Assembly: GCF_001905125.1 (NCBI RefSeq)
Contig: NZ_LWLE01000035.1
Span: 68,749 to 132,748 of the forward strand
From: Streptomyces sp. TSRI0281
GTDB taxonomy: Bacteria > Actinomycetota > Actinomycetes > Streptomycetales > Streptomycetaceae
DNA length: 64,000 nt
Direction of reading: 5' to 3'
The notes under the pieces are model-generated. The model was given only the letters and a program-made list of their open reading frames with translations. It ran no database searches and was not told where the DNA came from. Shown piece after piece: positions 34,756 through 43,865 of the stretch. The position numbers and the translations under genes are program-made. The first letter of the stretch is position 1; the number at the start of each line of letters is the position of its first letter.

Positions 34756-36039
34756 ATGAGCCGCACGACCCCCGCCGCCCCGGCCCCGCACCCGCCCACG
34801 GCCCGCGCCCCTTCCCCGCGGGTACGGCAGCGAGCCCGGGACCGGGTTCGGCAGCGGGTGCGCCGCTGGTCGGCGGCGCCCGCGTACCCGTGGCTGACCG
34901 GAGCCGCGCTGACGCTCTTCGCGCTGGGGGAGCTGGCCGTCGTGCCGGGCTCGGCCATCACCTCCTTCGGCGTGCTGGTCTGCACGGCGTCGCTGATGTG
35001 GCGCGGTTCCCGGCCCGCCGTCGGCCTCCTGACGGTCGGTGCGGCGCTGCTCAGTTTCGCGACCGACGGCAACATGGCGTACGCGACGGTGGCCGGTGCG
35101 CTGATCGGCTGCTACACCCTGGGGCGGCACCGTGTGCAGCATCCGGCGCTGCTCGTGCTCGGCGGGGCGCTGGCCTCCCTCACCGTCAATCTCGTCCACA
35201 TCGACCGCTGGGCGCGCGCCGGCTCCCCGGGGCTGCCCGCGCTCCAGGGCAGCGACCGCTTCAGCCTCGGGCTGTACGCCGAGACGCTGGCGCTGACGGT
35301 GGCGATCCTGGGGGCGGTGAGCATGGGGGACGCGGTCCGGGCCCGCGAGGAGACGCGGCACGAACGGGCCGCCGCCCAGTCCCGGCTGCTGGCGATGGAG
35401 CGGCGCCAGGCGGCCGAGGCGGAACGGGCCGCCATCGCCCGGGAGTTGCACGACATGGTCGCCCACTCGGTCTCGATGATCGCGGTGCAGGCCGAGAGCG
35501 CGACGTACACGACACCGGATCTCTCCCCGCAGGCCCGCGACGCCTTTCAGCAGATCGCCGGGACGGCCCGGTCCTCGATGACGGAGCTGCGCAGGCTGCT
35601 GGGGGTGCTGCGGACGGAGAAGGCGACCGCCGCGCTGACCGCGCCGCAGCCGTCGCTGGCCGGCATCGGCGAGCTGCTGGACCAGCACCGCGCGGTGGGG
35701 GGCACGGCCGAACTGCACATCAGCGGAGAGGCGATACCCCTGCCCGCCTCCTGGGAGCTGTCGGCGTACCGGATCGCACAGGAGGCCCTGACGAACGCCC
35801 GCCGTCACGCGCCGGGGGCCCACGCGGTCGTGGAGATCGGCTACCGGCCGGGCCTGCTGACGGTCCGGGTCAGTGACGACGGACCGGGCCCCGTCCCGGC
35901 AACGCCCAACGGCGGCAACGGCGGCAACGGCCATGGTCTGGTGGGCATGGGCGAGCGGGCCGCCCTGCTCGGCGGCCGGCTCACCACCGGCCGGGGTCCG
36001 GCCGGTGGATTTCTCGTGGAGGCGGAACTGCCGTGGTGA
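34756..36039 (+). CDS. Two-component sensor histidine kinase (NarL-type partner)
   Basis: 427 residues from ATG 34756 (ATG 34720 possible). A Pro/Arg-rich leader precedes four or five membrane helices. The coiled segment REETRHERAAAQ leads to HisKA_3 with His about 232 in ARELHDMVAHSVS; the HATPase domain has EALTNARRHA, a Gly/Asn repeat (GGNGGNG) and GHGLVGMGERAALLGG. Paired with the response regulator starting before its stop. The stimulus is unknown; the neighbouring glycosyltransferases read divergently and could be targets. Confidence 0.92.
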   Translation: MSRTTPAAPAPHPPTARAPSPRVRQRARDRVRQRVRRWSAAPAYPWLTGAALTLFALGELAVVPGSAITSFGVLVCTASLMWRGSRPAVGLLTVGAALLSFATDGNMAYATVAGALIGCYTLGRHRVQHPALLVLGGALASLTVNLVHIDRWARAGSPGLPALQGSDRFSLGLYAETLALTVAILGAVSMGDAVRAREETRHERAAAQSRLLAMERRQAAEAERAAIARELHDMVAHSVSMIAVQAESATYTTPDLSPQARDAFQQIAGTARSSMTELRRLLGVLRTEKATAALTAPQPSLAGIGELLDQHRAVGGTAELHISGEAIPLPASWELSAYRIAQEALTNARRHAPGAHAVVEIGYRPGLLTVRVSDDGPGPVPATPNGGNGGNGHGLVGMGERAALLGGRLTTGRGPAGGFLVEAELPW

Positions 36040-36701
36040 TCCGCGTACTGGTGGCCGACGACCAGGCGGTCGTACGGACCGCCTTCTCCAATCTGCTGAG
36101 CACGCAGGAGGACATCGAGGTGGTGGGCGAGGCCGAGGACGGGGAGCAGGCCGTCCGGAGCGCCGCCGAACACCGGCCCGATCTGGTGCTGCTGGACATC
36201 CGCATGCCCCGGCTGAACGGTATCGAGGCGGCCCGGGAGATCGTCGCCGCCTCGGAAGGTGCCACCAGAGCGCTGATGCTGACGACGTTCGGCCTGGACG
36301 AGTACGTGTACGACGCACTGGCCGCGGGGGCGAGCGGCTTCCTGCTGAAGGACGCGACCTTTCCCGAACTGCTCCATGCGGTACGGGTGGTGGCCGACGG
36401 CCATGCGCTGCTCGCCCCCGAGATCACCGGACGGCTCATCGCGGAGTTCACCCGGCAGCGGGTCAGCGCTCCCCCGGTCCGCGATGTCGATGGCCTCACG
36501 GCCCGCGAGGCCGAAGTGCTCGTGCTGATCGCGCAGGGCCTGTCGAACGGGGACATCGCCGAACGGCTCACCATCACGGACCACACGGTGAAGACCCATA
36601 TCAACCGGCTCTTCACGAAAATGGAGCTGCGGGACCGGGCACAGGCGGTGATCCTGGCGTACGAACTGGGCCTGGTCGTCGCCGGTACGGGCCCCGCGTG
36701 A
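36033..36701 (+). CDS. LuxR/NarL-family response regulator
   Basis: 222 residues from GTG 36033, ten bases behind GGAGG (36018-36022) and overlapping the kinase stop. Receiver with Asp9-Asp10, phosphoacceptor Asp55 (LLDIRMP) and LLKD; C-terminal LuxR HTH (LTAREAEVLVLIAQGLSN, VKTHINRLFTKM). Similar in layout to the pair at 18838-20825 but clearly a separate system. Confidence 0.93.
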   Translation: MVIRVLVADDQAVVRTAFSNLLSTQEDIEVVGEAEDGEQAVRSAAEHRPDLVLLDIRMPRLNGIEAAREIVAASEGATRALMLTTFGLDEYVYDALAAGASGFLLKDATFPELLHAVRVVADGHALLAPEITGRLIAEFTRQRVSAPPVRDVDGLTAREAEVLVLIAQGLSNGDIAERLTITDHTVKTHINRLFTKMELRDRAQAVILAYELGLVVAGTGPA

Positions 36702-36705
36702 CGCC

Positions 36706-36723
36706 GCCCCTGCCCGCAGGGGC
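36706..36723. terminator. Short bidirectional terminator hairpin
   Basis: Seven-base stem GCCCCTG (36706-36712) with CAGGGGC (36717-36723), loop CCCG, in the 31-base gap between the convergent regulator and thiQ. Confidence 0.7.
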
Positions 36724-36732
36724 AGCGGTCCG

Positions 36733-37758
36733 TCACCCCTCCTGGGCCAGGACCACCGTCTCCGCCGCGTCGAAACCGACGCCCACGACCGCACCCTCCG
36801 GCGGGGTGTCCCGCAGGGCGCACTCCGCCTCCAGCTCCGGTCCGTTGTCGGGCCGCAGCCGCACCGCGACATGGTTCCCGCGGAACGTCCGCACCCCGAC
36901 CGTGCAGCGCAACCCGTCCTCCGGGGCGCCGATCCGTACCCCGGCGGGACGGACCAGCAGGTCGCACCGGCCCTGGGGCGAACCCTCGGGCACCGGCACC
37001 TTGCCCCACGCCGTGTCGGCGGCCGTGCCGGTCACCGTCGCGTCCACCACGTTGTCGAAGCCCAGGAACCGGGCGACGAACGCGGAGGCGGGCCGCTGCC
37101 AGACCTCCAACGGCGTACCCACCTGGGCGATCCGGCCGTCCCGCATGACCACGACCCGGTCGGCGAGCGCGAACGCCTCGCCCTGATCGTGGGTGACGGC
37201 CAGCACCGTCGTGCCCAAGCGGCCGAACAGCGTGCGCAGTTCAACGACGAGGCGTTCGCGCAGACTGCGGTCCAACTGGCCCAGCGGCTCGTCCAGCATC
37301 AGCAGTTTCGGGCGCGGGGCGAGCGCGCGGGCGAGGGCGACACGCTGCTGCTCACCGCCGGACAGCGCGGCCACCGCACGGCGCTCCGCCCCGGGCAGGC
37401 CCACCAGATCGAGGAGTTCCGCCACCTCGCGGTCCGTCTCGGCGCGAGCGGACCCGTGCATCCGCAGCCCGAAGCCCACATTGGCGCCGACGTCACGGTG
37501 CGGGAACAGCTGATGATCCTGGAACATCAGCCCGAGACCGCGCCGGTGCACGGGTACCCCCTGCTGGTCGGCCCCGTCCAGCAGCACCCTGCCGCCGTCC
37601 ATCGCCTGCAATCCGGCGACGGCCCGCAGCAGGGTGGACTTCCCGCTGCCGCTCGGCCCGAGCACACACACGATCTCGTGGTCGGCGACCTCCAGATCCA
37701 CGGTGTCCAGGGCGGCCCTCTTCCCGAACCGGACCGTGGCCGCTTCCAGCCTCAGCAT
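36733..37758 (-). CDS. thiQ: Thiamine ABC transporter ATPase
   Basis: 341 residues from ATG 37758, behind GGGGAG, 23 bases after the permease stop. Walker A GPSGSGKST (about 37-45), signature LSGGEQQR, Walker B LMLDEPLGQLD and H-loop VTHDQGEA are intact; the C-terminal hundred residues form a TOBE-like domain. The family is shared by iron, sulphate and thiamine importers; the thiamine assignment rests on the TPP riboswitch in front of the operon and on thiB. Confidence 0.88.
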   Translation of the reverse strand: MLRLEAATVRFGKRAALDTVDLEVADHEIVCVLGPSGSGKSTLLRAVAGLQAMDGGRVLLDGADQQGVPVHRRGLGLMFQDHQLFPHRDVGANVGFGLRMHGSARAETDREVAELLDLVGLPGAERRAVAALSGGEQQRVALARALAPRPKLLMLDEPLGQLDRSLRERLVVELRTLFGRLGTTVLAVTHDQGEAFALADRVVVMRDGRIAQVGTPLEVWQRPASAFVARFLGFDNVVDATVTGTAADTAWGKVPVPEGSPQGRCDLLVRPAGVRIGAPEDGLRCTVGVRTFRGNHVAVRLRPDNGPELEAECALRDTPPEGAVVGVGFDAAETVVLAQEG

Positions 37759-37781
37759 GCGCAGAACTCCCCAGCCATCAC

Positions 37782-39521
37782 TCAGAACTCCCCGGATCGA
37801 TCGGTGCGGATGCGTTCGAGGAGCAGCAGCGACACCGCGCACACGAGCATCAGAATGGTGCTGAGGGCCATCGCCTGCCCGTAGTTCAGTTCCCCGGACC
37901 GCCCCAGCAGCCGCGCCACGGCGACCGGCAGCGTCGGGTTGTCGGGCCGCGCGATGAAGACGGTCGCCCCGAATTCGCCGAGCGACACCGCGAAGGCGAA
38001 GCCCGCCGCGACCAGTACCGCCCTGCGCACCAGGGGCAGATCAACTTCGCGCCAGGCCCGCAGCGGAGAGGCGCCGAGCACCGCCGCCGCCTCGCGCAGC
38101 CGTCCGTCCACCGCGCGCAGCACCGGCAGCATGGTCCGTACGACGAAGGGGACGCCCACCAGCGCCTGGGCCAGTGGCACCAGGATCCAGGAGGTCCGCA
38201 GGTCGAGCGGCGGCTTGTCCAGGGTGATCAGGAATCCGAAGCCGACGGTGACGGCGGACACCCCGAGCGGGAGCATCAGCAACGCGTCGAAGCCGCGCAC
38301 CAGCCGCCCCGCCCGCCGGGTCAGCGCCGCCGCGGCCAGCCCGCCGACGACCAGGGCGATGACGGTCGCGACGAGCGCGTACTGAAGGGAGTTCCCGATC
38401 GCTTCGAGCGGGGCGACCAGGAACGTGGAGCCGCTCGCCCCGGCGGACTGGAGCGCCCGGTAGTAGCCGAAGCCGTAACCGCCGGGCCCGTCGAACGAGC
38501 GCTCCACCAGTACCCCGAGCGGGAGCAGGATCAGCAGCAGGACGGTCAGCAGTACCCCGCCGAGCAGCGCCCACTGTCCGGCGCCGCGCGGACGGCGGGC
38601 GGTCTGCGCGGGGTCGACGAGCTTCAGCGCGGTCTCCCGGCGCCGCACCGTCCAGGCGTGCACGCCGAGGATCGCGCCGACCGCCGCGAACTGCACCAGG
38701 GTCAGCACGGCGGCCGTCGGCAGATCGAGCAGCTGCGCGGTCTGCCGGTAGATCTCCACCTCCAGGGTGGAGTAGGCGGGACCACCGAGGATCTGTACGA
38801 CGCCGAAGGAGGTGAAGGTGAACAGGAAGACCATCAGCGCGGCGGCGGCGACGGCGGGCGCCAGCGCGGGCAGCGTCACCCGCCGCCAGGCGGCGAACCG
38901 TCCGGCGCCGAGCACCCGCGCGGCCTCCTCCTGCCGCGGGTCGAGCTGCGACCAGAGTCCGCCGACGGTCCGCACGACGACCGCGTAGTTGAAGAAGACA
39001 TGGGCCAGCAGGATCGCCCATACGGTGGTGTCGAGCCGGACGCCCCACAGTTCGTCCAGGAATCCGCCGCGTCCCAGCAGCGCCAGGAACGCCGTACCGA
39101 CGACCACGGTCGGCAGGACGAACGGCACCGTGACGATCGCCCGCAGCAGTTGCTTTCCGGGGAAGTCGAAGCGGGCGAACACATAGGCGCCGGGCAGTGC
39201 GACGAGCAGGGTGAGCGCGGTCGAGGCGAGCGCCTGCCAGGTGGTGAACCAGAGGACGTCCAGGATGTCCGGCCGGGCCAGTACCTCACCGATCCGGCCG
39301 AACTGCCAGGTACCCCCGGCCTTCAGCCCGCGGCCGACGATCGCGGCCACGGGGTAGGCGAAGAACAGCGCGAAGAACGCGACGGGCACGGCCATCAGGC
39401 CGAGCCGTACCGCGTTCCCGCGCCGAGCCCCGCCGGGACGCGCGACGGTGGACGGGGACTGCGGCTGGGGCTGGGGCTGGGCCTCGGCCGGCTTGGCTAC
39501 TTCACGACGAGCGAGTGCCAC
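37782..39521 (-). CDS. thiP: Thiamine ABC transporter permease, two-domain
   Basis: 579 residues from GTG 39521 inside the 3' end of thiB (GTG 39533 is equally possible; overlap 25 to 37 bases). The N-terminal Gln/Pro repeat PQPQPQ comes from a short tandem repeat. Two ABC type I permease halves of about 260 residues, roughly twelve membrane segments, each with an EAA loop (EEAARVLGAGRFAAWRRV and REAAAVLGASPLRAWREV). The fused two-half layout is that of ThiP and the FbpB iron permeases. Confidence 0.88.
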   Translation of the reverse strand: MALARREVAKPAEAQPQPQPQSPSTVARPGGARRGNAVRLGLMAVPVAFFALFFAYPVAAIVGRGLKAGGTWQFGRIGEVLARPDILDVLWFTTWQALASTALTLLVALPGAYVFARFDFPGKQLLRAIVTVPFVLPTVVVGTAFLALLGRGGFLDELWGVRLDTTVWAILLAHVFFNYAVVVRTVGGLWSQLDPRQEEAARVLGAGRFAAWRRVTLPALAPAVAAAALMVFLFTFTSFGVVQILGGPAYSTLEVEIYRQTAQLLDLPTAAVLTLVQFAAVGAILGVHAWTVRRRETALKLVDPAQTARRPRGAGQWALLGGVLLTVLLLILLPLGVLVERSFDGPGGYGFGYYRALQSAGASGSTFLVAPLEAIGNSLQYALVATVIALVVGGLAAAALTRRAGRLVRGFDALLMLPLGVSAVTVGFGFLITLDKPPLDLRTSWILVPLAQALVGVPFVVRTMLPVLRAVDGRLREAAAVLGASPLRAWREVDLPLVRRAVLVAAGFAFAVSLGEFGATVFIARPDNPTLPVAVARLLGRSGELNYGQAMALSTILMLVCAVSLLLLERIRTDRSGEF

Positions 39522-40597
39522 GACTGGACCCACTGCTCACGGTTCTTGGCGATCTTCTCCGGCGCCAGGGTGGCCGGCTTGTCGACGCTCGCGCCGAACT
39601 TCGTGAAGAGCTCCGGCAGCTTCGCGTCCTTCGCGACCGGGTTCACGAACATGTTCAGTGGCATGTCCTCCTGGAACGTCTTGCTGATCAGGAAGTCCAG
39701 CAGCGCCTTGCCGCCGGCCTCGTTCTTCGCCCCGGTCAGCAGCCCGGCGAACTCGATCTGACGGAAGCAGGTCCCGGTGGCGACCCCGGTCGGTGCCTCG
39801 GCCGGCCGCGGCTTCGCGTACAGCACCTCGACCGGCGGGCTGGAGGCGTAGGAGACGACGAGCGGCCGGTCCGCCTTGGTCTTCTTTCCGCCCGCGGAGC
39901 CGGAGAACTCCTCGTTGTACGCCTGCTCCCAGCCGTCGACGACCTTGACCCCGTTGTTCTTCAGCTTCTTCCAGTAGTCCTGGTAGCCGTCCTCGCCCTG
40001 GGCGGCAACGGTTCCGAGGAGGAAACCGAGGCCGGGTGAGGAGGTCGCGGCGTTCTCGGTGACGAGGAGGTTCTTGTACGCGGGCTTCAGCAGGTCGTCG
40101 AAGGACTGCGGCGGCGCGAGCTTCTTGTCGGCGAAGTACTTCTTGTCGTAGTTGACGCAGATGTCGCCGGTGTCGACCGGTGTGACCCGGTGCTTGCCGT
40201 CCAGCCGGGTGTCGGCCGCGACCCGGTCCAGGCCCTTCGCCTCGTACGGCGTGAACAGGCCGTTGTCGAGGGCGCGGGAGAGCAGGGTGTTGTCGACGCC
40301 GAAGAAGACATCGCCACGCGGAGAGCCCTTGGTCAGGATCTCCTGGTTGAGCGCGGCACCGGCGTCGCCGCTCTTCAGCACCTCGACCGTGTAGCCGGAC
40401 TCCTCGGTGAACTCCTTGAGCACGGAGTCGGAGGCGTTGAAGGAGTCGTGGCTGACCAGGGTCACGGTCCTGGAGCCGGAACTCTTCCTGCCGCCGGATC
40501 CCGCGCCCGCGTCGTCGGAGCTGCCGCAGCCCGCGAGCGCGGTGACGCCGAGGGCCGCGGCGAGAGCCGTCGCCGCGTACTTCGTGATGGTGTTCAT
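39497..40597 (-). CDS. thiB: Thiamine-binding lipoprotein
   Basis: 366 residues from ATG 40597, seven bases behind AGGAGG. Signal peptide with lipobox LAGC and lipidated Cys24, then a Gly/Ser linker and a type II periplasmic-binding fold: VTLVSHDSFNAS, FGVDNTLLSRALDNGLFTPY, TPVDTGDICVNYDKKYF and VVSYASSPPVE match the ThiB (TbpA) pattern. It captures thiamine or its phosphates outside the membrane. First gene of the riboswitch-controlled operon. Confidence 0.92.
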   Translation of the reverse strand: MNTITKYAATALAAALGVTALAGCGSSDDAGAGSGGRKSSGSRTVTLVSHDSFNASDSVLKEFTEESGYTVEVLKSGDAGAALNQEILTKGSPRGDVFFGVDNTLLSRALDNGLFTPYEAKGLDRVAADTRLDGKHRVTPVDTGDICVNYDKKYFADKKLAPPQSFDDLLKPAYKNLLVTENAATSSPGLGFLLGTVAAQGEDGYQDYWKKLKNNGVKVVDGWEQAYNEEFSGSAGGKKTKADRPLVVSYASSPPVEVLYAKPRPAEAPTGVATGTCFRQIEFAGLLTGAKNEAGGKALLDFLISKTFQEDMPLNMFVNPVAKDAKLPELFTKFGASVDKPATLAPEKIAKNREQWVQSWHSLVVK

Positions 40598-40689
40598 GTG
40601 ATTCCTCCTGGAGTGACCAGGAAGAGACGCGGCCCTGCCCGCGCCGGAACGAACCGGAAGCGGGCAGGGCGCAACAGCTTGAGTAATGA

Positions 40690-40788
40690 CCGAACTTCCT
40701 ACCCGGAATAACCCGGGCGAGGTTCAGAGGGTCTGCGGCCAACCTGTCCTTGGTGCCGCACTCTCAGCGCTGTGGCGCTCCCCTGTCG
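40690..40788 (-). ncRNA. TPP riboswitch (THI element)
   Basis: On the minus strand, 93 bases before thiB: a P1/P2 start at GGGGAGCGCC, the universal CTGAGAGTGCGGC segment (40761-40773), ACCCTCTGAACCT (40730-40742), a CCCGGGTTATTCCGGG stem-loop and GTAGGAAG closing the aptamer near 40695. These are the two TPP-binding arms in correct order. Binding of thiamine pyrophosphate should switch off translation or transcription of thiBPQ. Confidence 0.95.
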
Positions 40789-40836
40789 GAATATGAAGTT
40801 GATTTCGACCCCAGGCTACACGGGCGATTTCCGGCC

Positions 40837-41943
40837 TCAGCGCTCGGAGGCGGCCAGCTGCCCGCAGGCCCCGTCGATCTCCTGACCCCGGGTGTCACGC
40901 ACGGTCACCGGTACGCCATGGGCGGCGATGGCCTCGACGAAGGCCTTCTCGTCCTCGGGCCGCGAGGCGGTCCACTTGGAGCCGGGCGTCGGGTTCAGCG
41001 GGATCAGGTTGACGTGCACCCGCTTGCCCTTGAGGAGCCGGCCGAGCAGGTCACCCCGCCATGCCTGGTCGTTGATGTCACGGATCAGCGCGTACTCGAT
41101 GGAGATGCGGCGGCCGGACTTCTCGGCGTACTCCCACGAGGCGTCCAGCACCTCGCGGACCTTCCAGCGGGTGTTCACCGGGACGAGGGTGTCGCGCAGC
41201 TCGTCGTCCGGGGCATGCAGCGACACGGCGAGACGGCACTTGAAGCCCTCGTCGGCGAAGCGCAGCATGGCCGGAACCAGACCCACGGTCGAGACAGTGA
41301 TCCCGCGCTGCGAGAGCCCGAGACCGTCCGGCTCGGGATCGGTCAGCCGGCGGATCGCGCCGACGACCCGCTTGTAGTTGGCCAGCGGCTCGCCCATGCC
41401 CATGAAGACGATGTTGGAAAGCCTGGCGGGGCCACCCGGAACATTGCCGTCGCGCAGCGCCCGCATGCCGTCCACGATCTGGTGCACGATCTCGGCGGTC
41501 GACAGATTGCGGTCGAGCCCGGCCTGCCCGGTCGCGCAGAACGGGCAGTTCATCCCGCAGCCGGCCTGCGAGGAGATGCACATCGTCACGCGCTCGGGAT
41601 AGCGCATCAGAACGGACTCGACGAGCGTCCCGTCGTGCAGCTTCCACAGCGTCTTGCGGGTGGTGTCGTCGTCGCAGCTGATGTGCCGGACCACGGTCAT
41701 CAGATCGGGGAACATCGCCTCGGCGAGCCTGTCCCGCGACGCGGCGGGAATGTTGGTCCACTCCGCCGGGTCGTGCGCATACCGCGCGAAGTAGTGCTGC
41801 GAGAGCTGCTGGGCGCGGAACGGCTTCTCGCCGATCGCGGCGACTGCTTCCTTGCGCTCTGCGGGCGTGAGGTCGGCGAGGTGCCGCGGCGGCTTCTTGG
41901 CTCCGCGGGGCGCGACGAAAGTGAGTTCTCCGGGCTTAGGCAT
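40837..41943 (-). CDS. rlmN: 23S rRNA (adenine-2503-C2)-methyltransferase
   Basis: 368 residues from ATG 41943. Radical SAM enzyme with the cluster motif CGMNCPFC (CX3CX2C) near residues 129-136 and the C-terminal acceptor cysteine in DGACGQLA. FMGMGEPLANY, VSLHAPDDELRDTLVPVN and LIPLNPTPGSKW are family landmarks. It methylates A2503 of 23S rRNA and A37 of some tRNAs. It stands between cdsA and the thi operon, 158 bases downstream of cdsA, so it probably has its own promoter. Confidence 0.96.
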   Translation of the reverse strand: MPKPGELTFVAPRGAKKPPRHLADLTPAERKEAVAAIGEKPFRAQQLSQHYFARYAHDPAEWTNIPAASRDRLAEAMFPDLMTVVRHISCDDDTTRKTLWKLHDGTLVESVLMRYPERVTMCISSQAGCGMNCPFCATGQAGLDRNLSTAEIVHQIVDGMRALRDGNVPGGPARLSNIVFMGMGEPLANYKRVVGAIRRLTDPEPDGLGLSQRGITVSTVGLVPAMLRFADEGFKCRLAVSLHAPDDELRDTLVPVNTRWKVREVLDASWEYAEKSGRRISIEYALIRDINDQAWRGDLLGRLLKGKRVHVNLIPLNPTPGSKWTASRPEDEKAFVEAIAAHGVPVTVRDTRGQEIDGACGQLAASER

Positions 41944-42074
41944 GGTTCATCCAGTGTCGCAGACAGACGGGAGAGGGCCCGCCGCCCTGTGGACAACGGA
42001 CCCTCACTCGTAGAAATCGCAGGTCGGACGGTATCTGTACGCGTCAGCCCGGCCCGGCAGGTGGACTGTGGCGG

Positions 42075-42126
42075 CTCAGCCGGATCCGACGAACAGCACG
42101 CTCAGCCGGACCCGACGAAGAGCACC
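42075..42126 (-). repeat. 26-base tandem duplication over the cdsA stop codon
   Basis: Copies 42075-42100 and 42101-42126 agree at 23 of 26 bases. The second contains the cdsA stop; the first repeats the last seven codons and stop (VLFVGSG) downstream, but in another frame because 26 is not a multiple of three. Confidence 0.9.
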
Positions 42127-43187
42127 AGCAGCAGCCACACCACCGGCGCGGTGGGAAGCAGCGAGTCCAGCCGGTCCATGATGCCGCCGTGGCCGGGCAG
42201 CAGCGTGCCCATGTCCTTGATCCCCAGATCCCGCTTGATCATGGATTCGCCGAGGTCACCGAGGGTGGCGCTGGCGGCGACCGCGAGACCCAGCAGCAGC
42301 CCCTGCCACCAGGAACCGCCGTCGATCAGGAACTCCATGCACAGCGCACCGGCGGCCATCGCGAAGGCGACCGCCCCGAGCAGTCCCTCGCGGGTCTTTC
42401 CGGGGCTGATCCGTGGTGCGAGCTTGTGCTTGCCGAACCGCCAGCCCACGGCGTACGCACCGGTGTCGCTGACCACGGTGAGCAGCAGGAAGGTGAGGAC
42501 CCGCTGCGGCCCGTCGTCCGCCGTCAGGAGCATCGCGACGAACGTGGCCAGGAACGGTACGTAGAACGCGGCGAAGACCCCGGCGGTGACGTCCTTGAGG
42601 TAACCCTCCGGCGGCCGCGTCATCCGCCAGACCAGTACCGCGAGCGCGGTCAGCGCCATGGCGACCCAGGCACCCTCCGCACCCCGTGCGTAACCGGCGA
42701 CGACCATCGCGGCCCCGCCGACGGCGAGCGGCACGAGGGGCGCCTTGATGCCCTTGCGCTCCTCCAGGCGGGAGGTGAGCTCCCAGAGGCCGACGACGAC
42801 GGCGAGCACGATCACGCCGACGAAAACGGCCTTCACGATGAAGAGCGAGGCGACGATGACGGCGCCGAGCCCCACGCCCACCCCTATGGCGGCGCGCAGA
42901 TCACGCCCCGCACGCTTCTTCTGCGGCGGGGGCGGCAGTGGGGTGGACATGGGCTCCTGCGGCATCTCGTCACGGAACAGGGGGCCGCTGACGTGAGCGG
43001 CATCCCTGTTCCGGTCGTCGCGGTCGTCTGCGTCTCTACCTGCGTCGGGAACGTCCGGCACGTTGGGCATGGGCCGAGTCTGCTGGGCGTCATGCACATC
43101 GTAGGCAGGACCCGCCGGAGCAACGCCCATCTCGGGCGTGCTCCAGTATCCGGCTCCCTGCGCGGCACCCCAGGAAGAGTCGTTCAT
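42102..43187 (-). CDS. cdsA: Phosphatidate cytidylyltransferase
   Basis: 361 residues from ATG 43187, overlapping the frr stop by one base (TGATG). The first ~95 residues are a soluble acidic, Asp/Arg-rich extension not found in E. coli CdsA. About eight membrane helices follow and the CTP-transferase signature GDLGESMIKRDLGIKDMG ... GHGGIMDRLDSL lies near residues 310-348. It converts phosphatidic acid and CTP to CDP-diacylglycerol. Last gene of the rpsB-tsf-pyrH-frr-cdsA group. Confidence 0.95.
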   Translation of the reverse strand: MNDSSWGAAQGAGYWSTPEMGVAPAGPAYDVHDAQQTRPMPNVPDVPDAGRDADDRDDRNRDAAHVSGPLFRDEMPQEPMSTPLPPPPQKKRAGRDLRAAIGVGVGLGAVIVASLFIVKAVFVGVIVLAVVVGLWELTSRLEERKGIKAPLVPLAVGGAAMVVAGYARGAEGAWVAMALTALAVLVWRMTRPPEGYLKDVTAGVFAAFYVPFLATFVAMLLTADDGPQRVLTFLLLTVVSDTGAYAVGWRFGKHKLAPRISPGKTREGLLGAVAFAMAAGALCMEFLIDGGSWWQGLLLGLAVAASATLGDLGESMIKRDLGIKDMGTLLPGHGGIMDRLDSLLPTAPVVWLLLVLFVGSG

Positions 43188-43744
43188 CAGACTTCGAGCA
43201 GCTCGGCTTCCTTGTGCTTGAGCAGCTCGTCCACCTGCGCGACGTACTTCGCGGTGGTGTCGTCGAGCTCCTTCTCCGCGCGACGCACCTCGTCCTCGCC
43301 GGACTCCTTGTCCTTGACGAGCTTGTCGAGCGTCTCCTTGGCCTTGCGGCGGATGGAGCGGATCGAGATCTTGGAGTCCTCGGCCTTGGTCTTGGCGACC
43401 TTGATGTACTCCTTGCGGCGGTCCTGGGTGAGCTCGGGGAAGGTCACCCGGATGATGTTGCCGTCGTTGCTCGGGTTGACGCCGAGGTCGGAGTCGCGGA
43501 TCGCCTGCTCGATGTTGCGCAGCGCGGTCTTGTCGAACGGCGTCACAACGGCCATCCGCGGCTCGGGAACCGAGAACGAGGCCAGCTGGTTGATCGGGGT
43601 CAGCGCGCCGTAGTAGTCGGCGACGATCTTGTTGAACATCGCCGGGTGCGCGCGGCCGGTGCGGATCGCGGCGAAGTCCTCTTTCGCGACGACAACGGCC
43701 TTCTCCATCTTCTCCTCGGCCTCGAGGAGGATTTCTTCGATCAC
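43187..43744 (-). CDS. frr: Ribosome recycling factor
   Basis: 185 residues from GTG 43744, six bases behind AGGAG (43751-43755); a GTG three bases upstream also fits. RRF fold: a three-helix bundle with LLEAEEKMEKAV at the start, KEDFAAIRTGRAHPAMF, the domain II strand GVNPSNDGNIIRVTFPELT and a long Lys/Glu C-terminal helix. With EF-G it splits the post-termination ribosome. Translationally coupled to cdsA. Confidence 0.97.
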   Translation of the reverse strand: MIEEILLEAEEKMEKAVVVAKEDFAAIRTGRAHPAMFNKIVADYYGALTPINQLASFSVPEPRMAVVTPFDKTALRNIEQAIRDSDLGVNPSNDGNIIRVTFPELTQDRRKEYIKVAKTKAEDSKISIRSIRRKAKETLDKLVKDKESGEDEVRRAEKELDDTTAKYVAQVDELLKHKEAELLEV

Positions 43745-43768
43745 CACGTGCTCCTGCGTGTCTTGAGT

Positions 43769-43795
43769 GGGCCCGGCATCGTCATCGCCGGGCCC
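43769..43795 (-). terminator. Hairpin between pyrH and frr
   Basis: Nine-base perfect stem GGGCCCGGC (43769-43777) with GCCGGGCCC (43787-43795) and a nine-base loop in the 121-base pyrH-frr gap. Probably a partial terminator or RNA-stability element since the genes are usually coexpressed. Confidence 0.7.
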
Positions 43796-43865
43796 GGCGG
43801 GTCCTGCGTCGCGTCCTCACCTGCACGGTGTCCGACCGGCAGGCCGTTGTCCATCCTTGGGGCCG

